From Leucobacter sp. OH1287 (GTDB lineage: Bacteria; Actinomycetota; Actinomycetes; Actinomycetales; Microbacteriaceae): a stretch of 33,342 nt of DNA. The notes below the pieces were generated by a model. That model worked only from the letters and a program-made list of their open reading frames with translations, did not search any database and was not told the origin of the DNA. The translations under genes were made by a program, and so were the position numbers. Positions 26,013 to 33,342 of this stretch are shown here, piece after piece; the first letter of the stretch is position 1, and the number at the start of each line of letters is the position of its first letter. The stretch lies in assembly GCF_003859945.1 (NCBI RefSeq), contig NZ_RQYM01000016.1, positions 1 through 33,342 on the forward strand, written 5' to 3'.

Positions 26013-26594
26013 TTATTTAGCCCCTATTCCGGCGCGGTGCAGGGCGCGAGCCAACAGTAGCGTGACAAACACTCCGATCTGACCGGAAATCACCGATAGC
26101 AGCACGATTAGGAACTGTTCCTGCGCGGTTACCTGCACCTGCTGCACAACCGCGTAGAGGCTGCCATTAAAAAGCGAGAACACCAGGCCGGAGATGCTGA
26201 ACGCCCACCACTTCCACTTGCGGTAGAGCATCACCATCAGCGGGATCTCAATCAGCGCTGCCCCGAGCAGGTTGCCGAAAACCGCAGTGTAGCTTTGCGG
26301 TGTCGTAAACATGCCAATCACACCAATGATTAGAGCCGCGACATAGGAGGCTCCCGGACGCCGCAGCAGCGCGAGCGGCAGCATATAGGGAATAACCCAA
26401 ACACCCATCAGACAGGCGGACCAGATGAGCCCGTCCGGGGTGACGGTTAGCACAAGCCCGAGATAGGTGAGCGGCACAACAATGATTGCGCCTGCGACAG
26501 CGAGCGCCGCAATAATCATCAGATTGCGCGTTCCCAGCACCGAGTTTGCGAGCTTAGAGCGGCCGGATTCACGAAGTTCACTGGACGTGTTCAT
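26013..26594 (-). CDS. ECF transporter substrate-binding subunit, YkoE-like
   Basis: This 193-residue integral membrane protein has about five to six helices and resembles YkoE, the S subunit of a thiamine/hydroxymethylpyrimidine-type ECF transporter: LVLTVTPDGLIWSACLMGVW, FTTPQSYTAVFGNLLGAALIEIPLMVM and YRKWKWWAFSISGLVFSLFNG. ATG 26594 follows AAGGAG at good spacing. It ends two bases before the start of the fused ATPase/T protein, which must be its partner. Thiamine-related substrate is inferred from family only; I found no TPP riboswitch upstream. Confidence 0.85.
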   Translation of the reverse strand: MNTSSELRESGRSKLANSVLGTRNLMIIAALAVAGAIIVVPLTYLGLVLTVTPDGLIWSACLMGVWVIPYMLPLALLRRPGASYVAALIIGVIGMFTTPQSYTAVFGNLLGAALIEIPLMVMLYRKWKWWAFSISGLVFSLFNGSLYAVVQQVQVTAQEQFLIVLLSVISGQIGVFVTLLLARALHRAGIGAK

Positions 26595-26684
26595 ACTGTC
26601 TCCTTTGGGGGTTAGACAAGCTAATCCTACTCCCGCGAAACAATACTGACAAGGGTTTTCATTAAGAAATTTTTTGTCACCCCG

Positions 26685-26727
26685 AACAAAGCAAAAGGGC
26701 TGCAATCCGTGTGGATCACAGCCCTTT
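26685..26727 (-). terminator. Rho-independent terminator of rpsO
   Basis: AAAGGGCTGCAATCC (26694-26708) pairs with GGATCACAGCCCTTT (26713-26727) around a four-base loop, with two G-T pairs. On the minus strand it is followed by a T-rich tail (TTTTGCTTTG), 26 bases after the rpsO stop. Confidence 0.88.
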
Positions 26728-26753
26728 CGGTGCTGGGTTTTCCAGCAGCAAAC

Positions 26754-27023
26754 TTATCGACGCAGACCGAGACGCTCGATCAGGCTACGGTAACGCTCAA
26801 TATCAATGTTCTGCAGGTAGCCGAGCAGACGACGACGCTGACCAACGAGCAGCAGCAGGCCGCGACGTGAGTGGTGGTCGTGCTTGTGGGTCTTCAGGTG
26901 CTCGGTGAGATCCTTGATACGGCGTGACAGAATAGCAACCTGCACCTCAGGAGAACCGGTGTCACCTGGCTTGGTCGCGTACTCTTCAATAATCTGCTGT
27001 TTTACTTTGGCGTCAAGTGCCAT
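26754..27023 (-). CDS. rpsO: 30S ribosomal protein S15
   Basis: S15 binds 16S rRNA early in 30S assembly. The 89 residues are the exact family length and carry [37 protein letters not shown] and [34 protein letters not shown] 27023 follows AAGGAAG; an open frame to 27068 is ignored because homologues start MALDAxxKQ. It is transcribed alone with its own terminator. Confidence 0.98.
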   Translation of the reverse strand: MALDAKVKQQIIEEYATKPGDTGSPEVQVAILSRRIKDLTEHLKTHKHDHHSRRGLLLLVGQRRRLLGYLQNIDIERYRSLIERLGLRR

Positions 27024-27135
27024 CCTAGCTTCCTTTCGTGAGGTCGTTGCGCGGCGCTGGTCACCCACTGTGCCAGCTCTCTTAATCCGCGGTCGCTATA
27101 CGACAACCTTTTAAGAATAGCTGTTGAGAGCCGTA

Positions 27136-27179
27136 AAAGCAAATAGCTGTGGCGCGCTCTAAGAGCACGACACAGCTAT
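27136..27179 (-). terminator. Rho-independent terminator of the FKBP gene
   Basis: ATAGCTGTG (27143-27151) and CACAGCTAT (27171-27179) form a nine-bp stem, with a smaller inner GCTCT/AGAGC pairing. On the minus strand the stem is followed by TTTGCTTTTA. It lies about 60 bases after the FKBP stop. Confidence 0.8.
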
Positions 27180-27241
27180 CGGCGACAACAACTCACCTGC
27201 GCGACAACCCGAGCGGTATCGCGCTGGCGGGATGCGATCGT

Positions 27242-27607
27242 TTATTTAACGTCGAGCAGGTCGATCACGAAGATCAGCGTTTTACCCGAGAGCGGATGCC
27301 CTGGCGCGGTGCCGTAGGCGAGCAGCGGTGGCACGGTTAGCTTGCGCCGGCCGCCGACGCGCATTCCCGGGATGCCGATCTTCCAACCCTCAATCAGCTG
27401 GCTGAGCGGGAAGCGGATTGACTCTCCCCTGCTCCATGATGAATCGAACTCCTCACCGGACTCGAACTCAACACCGAGATAGTGCACATCGACGTGTGAG
27501 CTGGCTTCAGCCTCTGCTCCCTCGCCGATCACAAGATCCTCAATAACCAGCTCAGTTGGTGCTGGACCCTCAGGAAAACCGATTTCTGGACGCTCTAAAT
27601 TAGTCAT
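27242..27607 (-). CDS. FKBP-type peptidyl-prolyl cis-trans isomerase
   Basis: This small enzyme (121 residues) speeds proline isomerisation during folding. The single FKBP domain shows VDVHYLGVEFESGEEFDSSW, FPLSQLIEGWKIGIPGMRVGGRRKLTVPPLLAYGT and a final LIFVIDLLDVK strand. No signal peptide or membrane segment is present, so it is cytosolic. ATG 27607 is the family-like start (MTNLERPEIGFP); only GAGAGAA precedes it as a weak ribosome-binding site. It diverges from the FAH-family gene with about 100 bases between. Confidence 0.93.
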   Translation of the reverse strand: MTNLERPEIGFPEGPAPTELVIEDLVIGEGAEAEASSHVDVHYLGVEFESGEEFDSSWSRGESIRFPLSQLIEGWKIGIPGMRVGGRRKLTVPPLLAYGTAPGHPLSGKTLIFVIDLLDVK

Positions 27608-27698
27608 AAACTTATTCTCTCGCACTCGGCCGCTCTGAACCGTAACGTTCGCTGTTAAGAAACACAAAATATTTCAGCACAATCTCAAGCTGCTCGGG

Positions 27699-27711
27699 TA
27701 GAGTTGCTTTG
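27699..27711 (+). promoter_or_regulatory. -10 box of a probable leaderless transcript
   Basis: TAGAGT (27699-27704) is followed by exactly six bases and then the GTG start at 27711, with no Shine-Dalgarno sequence. No good -35 box is visible. The spacing matches that of the Lrp and DUF4143 ATPase genes. Confidence 0.4.
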
Positions 27712-28577
27712 TGAAATTTGCGCATCTGACCTCCAAAACTTCAATAGATCCACAATTAGCAGTCGTTTTAGACGATCGCGCGGTGTTTGTTAACGATCTT
27801 GGGATATCAGCGCAGAATCTGCAGCAGCTTATTGAACAGGGACCGGAAGCGCTGGCAAAAATCGCCACAGAGGTGAAAAAGTTTGAGAGCTACGCAGCCC
27901 AGCCGCTCAGTGAGCTCAGTTACGCGCCCGCGATTATTGATCCGCCCATAACCCTCGCGGTGGGGCTGAACTATGATGAGCACGCGAGCGAGCTCTCCCT
28001 CGATAATGATTCAGGGCCGGTGCTTTTCTCACTCTTCCCGAACTCGCTTAGCGCCCACAAGGCAACCGTTGAGCTGCCGGTGGAGATCACGCGCGAGGTT
28101 GATTATGAGGGTGAGCTGGGCGTGATTATTGGCAAACCCGCGAAGAATGTCACCCTTGAAACCGCGCTCGATTACGTGTTCGGTTACACGATCGTTAACG
28201 ATTTAACCGCCCGCAATCTGCAGTTTATTGAGCCACAGTGGTCACGCTGTAAGTCTTTTGACGGGTTCACCCCGGTTGGCCCGATCGTTGTGACGGCCGA
28301 TGAGATCCCGGATCCACAAAACCTGAAAATCACAACCGATTACAATGACCTGCGCGTGCAAGACAGCAACACGTCTTTTATGATTCGGTCTGTTGCGCAG
28401 CTGATTGTGGCGCTCTCGCAGTCGCTGACACTGCAGCCTGGCACGCTGATTTCGACGGGCTCCCCGGGCGGTGCTGGCCGCAGCCGCAAACCGCCTCTCT
28501 ACATGCGCGAGGGCGTTGTTTCAACCGTCACAATCGAGCGGATCGGTTCACTCACCAGCTATTTCGTTGAGGTCTAA
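27711..28577 (+). CDS. Fumarylacetoacetate hydrolase family protein
   Basis: The 288-residue protein has the FAH fold: VGLNYDEHASE (85-94), then the metal-binding acidic residues Glu133 and Glu135 in DYEGELGVIIGK and Asp164 in GYTIVNDLTARNLQ, followed by KSFDGFTPVGPIVV and LQPGTLISTGSPGG. Members hydrolyse or decarboxylate 2-oxo acids or act as isomerases in aromatic breakdown; the exact reaction cannot be assigned. The GTG start gives the family N-terminus. The gene is alone, converging with aspA over a shared terminator. Confidence 0.9.
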   Translation: MKFAHLTSKTSIDPQLAVVLDDRAVFVNDLGISAQNLQQLIEQGPEALAKIATEVKKFESYAAQPLSELSYAPAIIDPPITLAVGLNYDEHASELSLDNDSGPVLFSLFPNSLSAHKATVELPVEITREVDYEGELGVIIGKPAKNVTLETALDYVFGYTIVNDLTARNLQFIEPQWSRCKSFDGFTPVGPIVVTADEIPDPQNLKITTDYNDLRVQDSNTSFMIRSVAQLIVALSQSLTLQPGTLISTGSPGGAGRSRKPPLYMREGVVSTVTIERIGSLTSYFVEV

Positions 28578-28599
28578 CCCCCAACCGGCGGGCAAACAC

Positions 28600-28630
28600 A
28601 AAGGGTGGATCCGATGCGGATCCACCCTTT
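28600..28630. terminator. Bidirectional terminator between convergent genes
   Basis: AAAGGGTGGATCCG (28600-28613) and CGGATCCACCCTTT (28617-28630) form a 14-bp stem around ATG, between the FAH-family gene and aspA. It contains GGATCC in both arms. A second GC-rich region with the direct repeat GACCTCCAGCCGGCC follows (about 28636-28676). Confidence 0.75.
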
Positions 28631-28695
28631 ACTGTTGACCTCCAGCCGGCCGAGCCGGCGACCTCCAGCCGGCCCGGCTGGGTCGACTGTGTGTG

Positions 28696-30186
28696 CTAAC
28701 CCTCGCCCATCACGCTGGTTGCGTCAACTTCTTCGCGACCGGTTACTTTGTGGGCTTCGCGGGTTGCCTGGGTGTCTGGGGTGAGACCTGCGAGCTTGGC
28801 TGGCTGCAGGATCTCGTCAAGCTCAGCCTCACCGAGCAGGCCACGATCGAGCACCATCTGCCGCACATTGCCGTTGGTTGCGAGCGCCTCTTTCGCGAGC
28901 TTAGCTGCCTCAGCGTAGCCGATAACCGGCGCGAGCGCGGTGATCACGGTGACGGAGCGAGCAACTGTCTCAGCGAGTTTGTCTTCGTTGGCGGTGATAC
29001 CGTCCACACAGTTGACGCGCAGTGTCTGGCAGGCGCGCTCCAGCCAGGTGATTGACTGGAACAGTGAGTGGGCGATGATCGGCTCGAATGCGTTAAGCTG
29101 CAGCTGGCCGCCCTCAACCGCCATTGAGACGGTGACGTCTGCGCCGGCAACAGCGTAGGCAACCTGTGAAACAGCCTCCGGGATTACCGGGTTTACCTTG
29201 CCCGGCATAATCGAGGAACCAGCCTGGCGGGCAGGGAGGTTGATCTCGCCGAGACCGGCCTGCGGACCTGATGACAGCAGTCGCAGGTCGTTCGAGATTT
29301 TGGACAGCTTCAGGCCGGTGCGCTTGAGCGCGCCGGAGAAGCTAACGAACACACCGGTGTCGCTGGTTGACTCAATCAGGTCACCGGAGGTTTCGAGTGG
29401 GATGCCGGTGATCTCGCGCAGGTGCCTAATCACTGCTTCTTTGTAACCGGCTGCGGCATTAATGCCGGTGCCGATCGCGGTTGCTCCCATGTTTACTTCG
29501 TAGAGCAGGGAAACAGCCTCTTTCAGGCGGTCTACATCCTCACGCACGGTTGTTGCGAAAGCGTTGAACTCCTGGCCGAGCGTCATCGGCACAGCGTCCT
29601 GCAGCTGGGTGCGGCCAACCTTCAGAATATTAGAGAACTCTTTACCCTTCGCCTCAAAGCTGTCTGCCAGCAGGCGCAGCTCCTCAAGCAGTGACTCGAT
29701 GAAGAAGGCGAGCGCAATCTTGATCGCGGTTGGGTAGGTGTCGTTGGTTGACTGGCTACGGTTGGTGTGATCGTTCGGGTTGATGAACGCGTAGTCACCC
29801 TTCTCACGACCGGCAAGCTCGAGCGCCCGGTTGGTAATAACCTCGTTGGCGTTCATGTTGGTTGAGGTGCCGGCACCGCCCTGCACAACACCGACCGTGA
29901 ACTGGTCGAGCAGCATCCCGGTTTTCACCTCTTCACAGGCGCGGTCGATCAGCGTCGCACGCTGCTCATCGAGGGCACCGATCTCAAGGTTTGCACGCGC
30001 GGCAGCCTGCTTAACGCACGCAAAAGCACGCACAAAATCAGGGTAAACAGAGATTGGTCTGCGCGAGATTGGGAAGTTCTCGTGCGCACGCGCGGTGTGC
30101 ACGCCCCAGTAAACCGACGCAGGTACCTCTACACTACCCAATGAATCTGTCTCGGTTCTGGTCCGAGATGCGTAGAAATCACTCAC
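28696..30186 (-). CDS. aspA: Aspartate ammonia-lyase
   Basis: Aspartase converts aspartate to fumarate and ammonia. The 496 residues include the fumarase/aspartase signature GSSIMPGKVNPVIPE, the substrate-binding blocks GGAGTSTNMNANEVI and NPNDHTNRSQSTNDTYPTA, and KVGRTQLQDAVPMTLGQEF. The N-terminus RTRTETDSLGSVEVPASVYWGVHT is more like aspartase than fumarase. The GTG start at 30186 follows AGGAG. The gene is transcribed alone. GGATCC is absent here, as in the other apparently highly expressed genes of the window. Confidence 0.94.
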   Translation of the reverse strand: MSDFYASRTRTETDSLGSVEVPASVYWGVHTARAHENFPISRRPISVYPDFVRAFACVKQAAARANLEIGALDEQRATLIDRACEEVKTGMLLDQFTVGVVQGGAGTSTNMNANEVITNRALELAGREKGDYAFINPNDHTNRSQSTNDTYPTAIKIALAFFIESLLEELRLLADSFEAKGKEFSNILKVGRTQLQDAVPMTLGQEFNAFATTVREDVDRLKEAVSLLYEVNMGATAIGTGINAAAGYKEAVIRHLREITGIPLETSGDLIESTSDTGVFVSFSGALKRTGLKLSKISNDLRLLSSGPQAGLGEINLPARQAGSSIMPGKVNPVIPEAVSQVAYAVAGADVTVSMAVEGGQLQLNAFEPIIAHSLFQSITWLERACQTLRVNCVDGITANEDKLAETVARSVTVITALAPVIGYAEAAKLAKEALATNGNVRQMVLDRGLLGEAELDEILQPAKLAGLTPDTQATREAHKVTGREEVDATSVMGEG

Positions 30187-30296
30187 CTTATTCTCTCCTG
30201 ATTAAACGCAAAACCCGGCTGCTATGCCGGATACCTGCTCTCTATTCTAGCTGACAGACACAAACAACACACCCAAAATTTTTAGAACCTTTTGGT

Positions 30297-31169
30297 TTAG
30301 AACTTATCGGCGCTGTTCAGGATCCGATTGATCCGATCCGGAATCGGCGGATGTGTTGCAAACAGGCGTTTCATCAGACCCTGCCTAATTGGATCCGCGA
30401 TCCACATGTGAGCCATGCTCGACTGCTGTTTTTGCAGCGGCCGGCCGTAGGTTTCGAGCTTGTGGAGCGCGCTGGCAAGCCCCTCCGGGTGGCGGGTTGT
30501 GAGCACCCCGGTCGCGTCCGCGAGATACTCCCGCTGGCGTGAAATAGCCAACTGCACAAGCGTTGCCGTGAGCGGCGCAACAAGCATCGCAACCAGCCCA
30601 AACACGAGCATAATCGGGTTGCTGTTGTTGCGGCTGCCACCAAAGAACGCCATCCGCATCAGGAAGTCGGAGATCATTCCGACCGCGACAACCAGACCGT
30701 AGACGATCATGTTGACGCGAATATCGTAGTTGCGGACGTGCCCGAGCTCGTGAGCCATAACACCCTCGAGCTCTGCGTCGTTCATAATCTCCAACAGCCC
30801 GGTTGTTGCCGCAACCTTCGCGTCTTTCGGCCCGCGACCGGTCGCAAAAGCGTTCGGCGCGGGGTCGTTGACGATATAAACCTCCGGCATCGGGGTGCCG
30901 GTTGTCATCGCCAGGTTTGCAACGGTGCGGTAGAGGCGTGGATTGTCTGCCTCGCTAATCTGCTGTGCCCCGCTCATCATAATCGCCTGTTTGCCTGCCA
31001 TAAAGTACTGGAAAACAGCGTAGGCGGTGGCGAACACCAGAACACCAATCACGATTGCGGTGTTCTGGTAGATGGCGGCGGCAAGCCAACCGAGCAAACC
31101 AATGATCACAACAAAGCTCAGCATGATCAAAACCGTGTTGAGCTTGTTTTTTATAACAGCGCGATACAC
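30297..31169 (-). CDS. htpX: Membrane zinc metalloprotease HtpX
   Basis: HtpX (peptidase M48B) degrades damaged membrane proteins. The 290 residues show two N-terminal helices (LNTVLIMLSFVVIIGLLGWL and TAIVIGVLVFATAYAVFQYF), the zinc site HELGH (140-144), two more helices, and QREYLADATG supplying the third ligand. I chose GTG 31169 (MYRAV-type start seen in actinobacterial HtpX); an upstream GTG at 31202 adds 11 residues. Seven G stand between those two starts in the ribosome-binding region. It lies 93 bases after lemA on the same strand, a common pairing. Confidence 0.94.
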   Translation of the reverse strand: MYRAVIKNKLNTVLIMLSFVVIIGLLGWLAAAIYQNTAIVIGVLVFATAYAVFQYFMAGKQAIMMSGAQQISEADNPRLYRTVANLAMTTGTPMPEVYIVNDPAPNAFATGRGPKDAKVAATTGLLEIMNDAELEGVMAHELGHVRNYDIRVNMIVYGLVVAVGMISDFLMRMAFFGGSRNNSNPIMLVFGLVAMLVAPLTATLVQLAISRQREYLADATGVLTTRHPEGLASALHKLETYGRPLQKQQSSMAHMWIADPIRQGLMKRLFATHPPIPDRINRILNSADKF

Positions 31170-31262
31170 CCTAATACCCCCCCGTGACTGCGCGGTAAAC
31201 ACTGTGAGTGCGGCAGCGAAAACCGTGACTGTGCTACGGAAACAGCTGCCTAGCCTGCGAGC

Positions 31263-31835
31263 TTAACCGAAGTCGATCTTTGGCGGCGCAGAGATCGCAG
31301 CCATGTCTTGCACCTCAAAGAACTCACGCTCTTTAAACCCGACACCGCGCACATAGAGCGTGTTCGGGAACACCTGAATCTTCGTGTTGTACTCGCGAAC
31401 GCCGCCGTTGTAGAAACGACGAGCAGCCTGAATTTTGTTCTCGCTGTCCACCAGCGACTCCTGCAGCTGTAAGAAGTTTTGACTAGCCTGCAGGTCAGGA
31501 TATGACTCGGCAACCGCGAAAATACCGCGCAGCGCCTGCTGCATTCCGCTCTCAGCCTGTGACGCCTCGGCGGGGGTTTGAGCAGAGATCGTTGCGGATC
31601 GGGCACTGGTCACCCGATCCAGCACCTCACGCTCGTGGGAGGCATAGCCCTTCACCGTCTCTACCAGCTGCGGGATCAGATCCGCCCGCCGCTTCAACTG
31701 CACGGTGATATCGCTCCACGCCTCATCTACCCGGGTGCGGAGCTTAACCAGGCCGTTGTAGGTAACCCACAAGTAAATGCCGATTATCAGCACCAGGCCG
31801 ATGCCGACGAACAAGCTGATCATTCCGATATCCAT
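31263..31835 (-). CDS. LemA family membrane protein
   Basis: This 190-residue protein has one N-terminal membrane helix (MISLFVGIGLVLIIGIYLWV) and the LemA helical bundle: YNGLVKLRTRVDEAWSDITVQLKRRADLIPQLVETVKGY, then FLQLQESLVDSENKIQAARRFYNGGVREYNTKIQVFPN. The role is poorly known; it is often found beside HtpX-type proteases, as here. ATG 31835 is preferred; no strong ribosome-binding site precedes it, but TAAAAT seven bases upstream could be the -10 of a leaderless transcript. Confidence 0.92.
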   Translation of the reverse strand: MDIGMISLFVGIGLVLIIGIYLWVTYNGLVKLRTRVDEAWSDITVQLKRRADLIPQLVETVKGYASHEREVLDRVTSARSATISAQTPAEASQAESGMQQALRGIFAVAESYPDLQASQNFLQLQESLVDSENKIQAARRFYNGGVREYNTKIQVFPNTLYVRGVGFKEREFFEVQDMAAISAPPKIDFG

Positions 31836-31970
31836 AGCAACAATTTTATGCCCTTTTTCCTGCGGCAATGCTGAAGAAGCACACAAACCAAGAAGCTACC
31901 GGTGGTGGCTTGATCCACCCCAAAAAACGGTGAAAACAACGCCTGCAAGCCACAGCAAGCATGCCCAGAC

Positions 31971-32503
31971 TCAGGCAAGTAGATTATCAGCGTTGCTGTA
32001 GACAAATCCGGGGAGCCAGCCGATCGGCCAGGCGTTGGTGTCGAACACAGCGCCCAGCACGCTGCCGGGGATTGCGAACAGCCCGGCGAGGCGCGCGTTG
32101 AAGTAGCAGCTTGCCAGCATTGTCAAACCAAACAGCCCCAGGAATCCTCTGATCGGCGCGTATTCTCCAACCGTTATTTCATGTATTTCATGGAGCTGTG
32201 CGCCTATCAGCTTTGAGAGCAGCAACACGGCAACCGCTAGGGCGGTGAGGATCAGGCCATTCGCCAGTTTATACAGGCGAAGGTCGCGGGCCCCACCGCT
32301 TCAAACTCGGTAAGGCTGCTGTGGAGTGACAGTGTCACCGCGAAAACAAGCAGGAACAGCAGCGGCAGCGACAGAGGAAAGGCGATGTGGTTTTGCGTGT
32401 GAGTGATATGAAACACCCGCTGCGTCACAGTGAACAGAACAGCGACAACACTAAGGAGCAGGAGCGTCCGTTGATAGCCGCGTGCGGAAAAGAAGCCAAG
32501 CAT
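31971..32503 (-). pseudogene. Unknown membrane protein, frameshifted
   Basis: I do not recognise this protein. The first frame (32503-32252) starts at ATG one base after the preceding stop, with GGAG upstream, and encodes two hydrophobic helices. It then stops, while the coding signal continues in another frame (R-D-L-R-L-Y-K-L-A-N-G-L...) to 31971 with further helices. Adding one G to the G4 run near 32293-32296 restores a continuous frame of about 177 residues through ...EAVGARDLRLYK.... The break may be a real mutation, a switchable site or a sequencing error. Confidence 0.6.
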
Positions 32504-32504
32504 T

Positions 32505-33232
32505 TTAGGGCTCCAAGAGGAGCAGGTTGCACGCTTTAAAGTCTGCGTAGTGTGCTGTAAACCAGTTCCGCGACTGCTCCAAATCCATGTCTAACATGTT
32601 TTGATATGCATTTAGGTATTGTGTGTCAAGTGAAAAACCGTAGAGTTTATCGACGGGCTGCCCAGCCAGCCAGGCGATAATCAACGGATTGGAGATTGCG
32701 TCACCGACTTGGCAGCTAGAAAACTCTAAAGCAAGAAAGGACTGCGCAACAGATCGGTATGCATAGTCATCACCGTAGGAGCTCTCGTGAAAGACTGACA
32801 ATCTCTCGGCTGGTTCAATTTCAGCGTTAAGCTGTTTTAATTGGCTAAACCGCAGCTCCGTGTCGGAGACGATATAGGCAACCCTGTCCCAGACGCGCAG
32901 CAATTCTTCCTGAGCAGGTGCAATATCAGGGTTAGCCCAAATTGTCACCTGCTCACCTTGGAATGCTTTTAAACGGGAAGCAATATCAGTTTTATGCTCT
33001 CCCCAGAGACCCCTCCCTGCTTCTGCATCAGCTGCGCCCCTCCAACGACTAAACCGATTGAGGCTAGTGCAGCCAGGGATTTAACAACCAATTTTCCGGG
33101 GTCTGTAAGCACATACAGAGCAGCTATTAAAAGCCCGCAACCTGCGTACGTCATAGCTTGAATCAAGAAGAACTCTGGAACACTGTCTAAGAAAAATATA
33201 CCGCTGCGTTTACCGTACGGAATCAGTCCCAT
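32505..33232 (-). pseudogene. Unknown protein with membrane N-terminus, frameshifted
   Basis: I do not recognise this protein. The first frame (33232-32969) encodes two hydrophobic helices (FFLIQAMTYAGCGLLIAALY; VKSLAALASIGLVVGGAQLM) and then changes frame. The second (ending 32505) continues as GLWGEHKTDIASRLKAFQGE then VTIWANPDIAP...LLLLEP. One extra G in the G4 run near 33013-33016 restores a frame of about 242 residues. Its stop is one base from the next start, so the two broken genes form an operon. The start at ATG 33232 lacks a clear ribosome-binding site and is uncertain. Confidence 0.55.
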
Positions 33233-33264
33233 CAGCGGCGCGTTACCACCGAGTGGCCTGACCC

Positions 33265-33342
33265 CTGTTTTTAGATCCGGCTGTTTTTAGAGTCCAGAAT
33301 GTAGACTGCCAGCATTAACTGGCATCACTTGAAAGGACAACA
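33265..33342 (+). promoter_or_regulatory. Control region of a gene beyond the right edge
   Basis: The direct repeat CTGTTTTTAGA occurs at 33265-33275 and 33281-33291 (16-base period). The inverted repeat TGCCAG-cattaa-CTGGCA lies at 33307-33324, and AAAGGA, a ribosome-binding site, ends five bases before the window edge. These features indicate a regulated plus-strand gene starting just outside. The regulator is unknown. Confidence 0.45.

Noticed and set aside
26595-26680. TPP riboswitch before the YkoE-like gene
   Set aside because: The region is short and lacks the conserved CUGAGA and ACCUGAUC-type elements.

Overview
The window looks like a chromosomal segment of an actinobacterium, most likely of the order Micrococcales (Microbacteriaceae-like). 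The reasons are the gene order prfB-ftsE-ftsX-smpB with ssrA nearby, a prfB without the programmed frameshift, GTG starts, several probable leaderless genes, and base composition in the mid-50s % G+C by eye. This placement is an inference from gene content.

Layout. (1) 1-6540 is a defence island on both strands: a minus-strand Mrr-type restriction endonuclease; two adjacent short tandem-repeat arrays (1056-1190 and 1191-1320); a plus-strand DUF4143 AAA ATPase; and a long plus-strand enzyme that joins an HsdR-N-like nuclease domain, an N6-adenine methyltransferase and a type I specificity domain. A run of ten G (5992-6001) splits the specificity part into two frames. One G fewer would fuse them into a 1228-residue protein with two target-recognition domains. 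This looks like a phase-variable restriction-modification system and is the most interesting item here. A tRNA-like T-arm relic (about 6548-6575) closes the island beside the 3' end of ssrA. (2) 6581-7000 is the minus-strand tmRNA gene with its terminator. (3) 7162-16048 (minus) is a peptide-acquisition operon: lipoprotein peptide-binding protein, two permeases, one fused double ATPase, a DUF885 metallopeptidase and pyroglutamyl peptidase. It lies between smpB and ssrA. (4) 16236-20080 (minus) is the conserved prfB-ftsE-ftsX-smpB block for translation termination/rescue and cell division.

(5) 20288-23676 (plus) holds an Lrp/AsnC regulator, a class III aminotransferase and an AzgA-like purine permease. 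(6) 23695-26594 (minus) is an ECF vitamin transporter: a YkoE-like substrate subunit and a single polypeptide carrying both ATPases and the transmembrane T subunit. (7) 26754-31835 contains rpsO, an FKBP-type prolyl isomerase, a fumarylacetoacetate-hydrolase-family protein, aspartate ammonia-lyase, HtpX protease and a LemA protein. (8) 31971-33232 (minus) carries two adjacent unknown membrane-associated genes, each interrupted by one frameshift in a G4 run. A plus-strand gene probably begins just beyond the right edge, because the last bases carry a ribosome-binding site.

Two genome-scale signals stand out. The palindrome GGATCC occurs about 39 times by hand count, roughly four times the expectation from composition, and it is concentrated outside the defence island. 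Several genes have a -10-like hexamer six bases before the start codon and no Shine-Dalgarno sequence, which suggests leaderless mRNAs.
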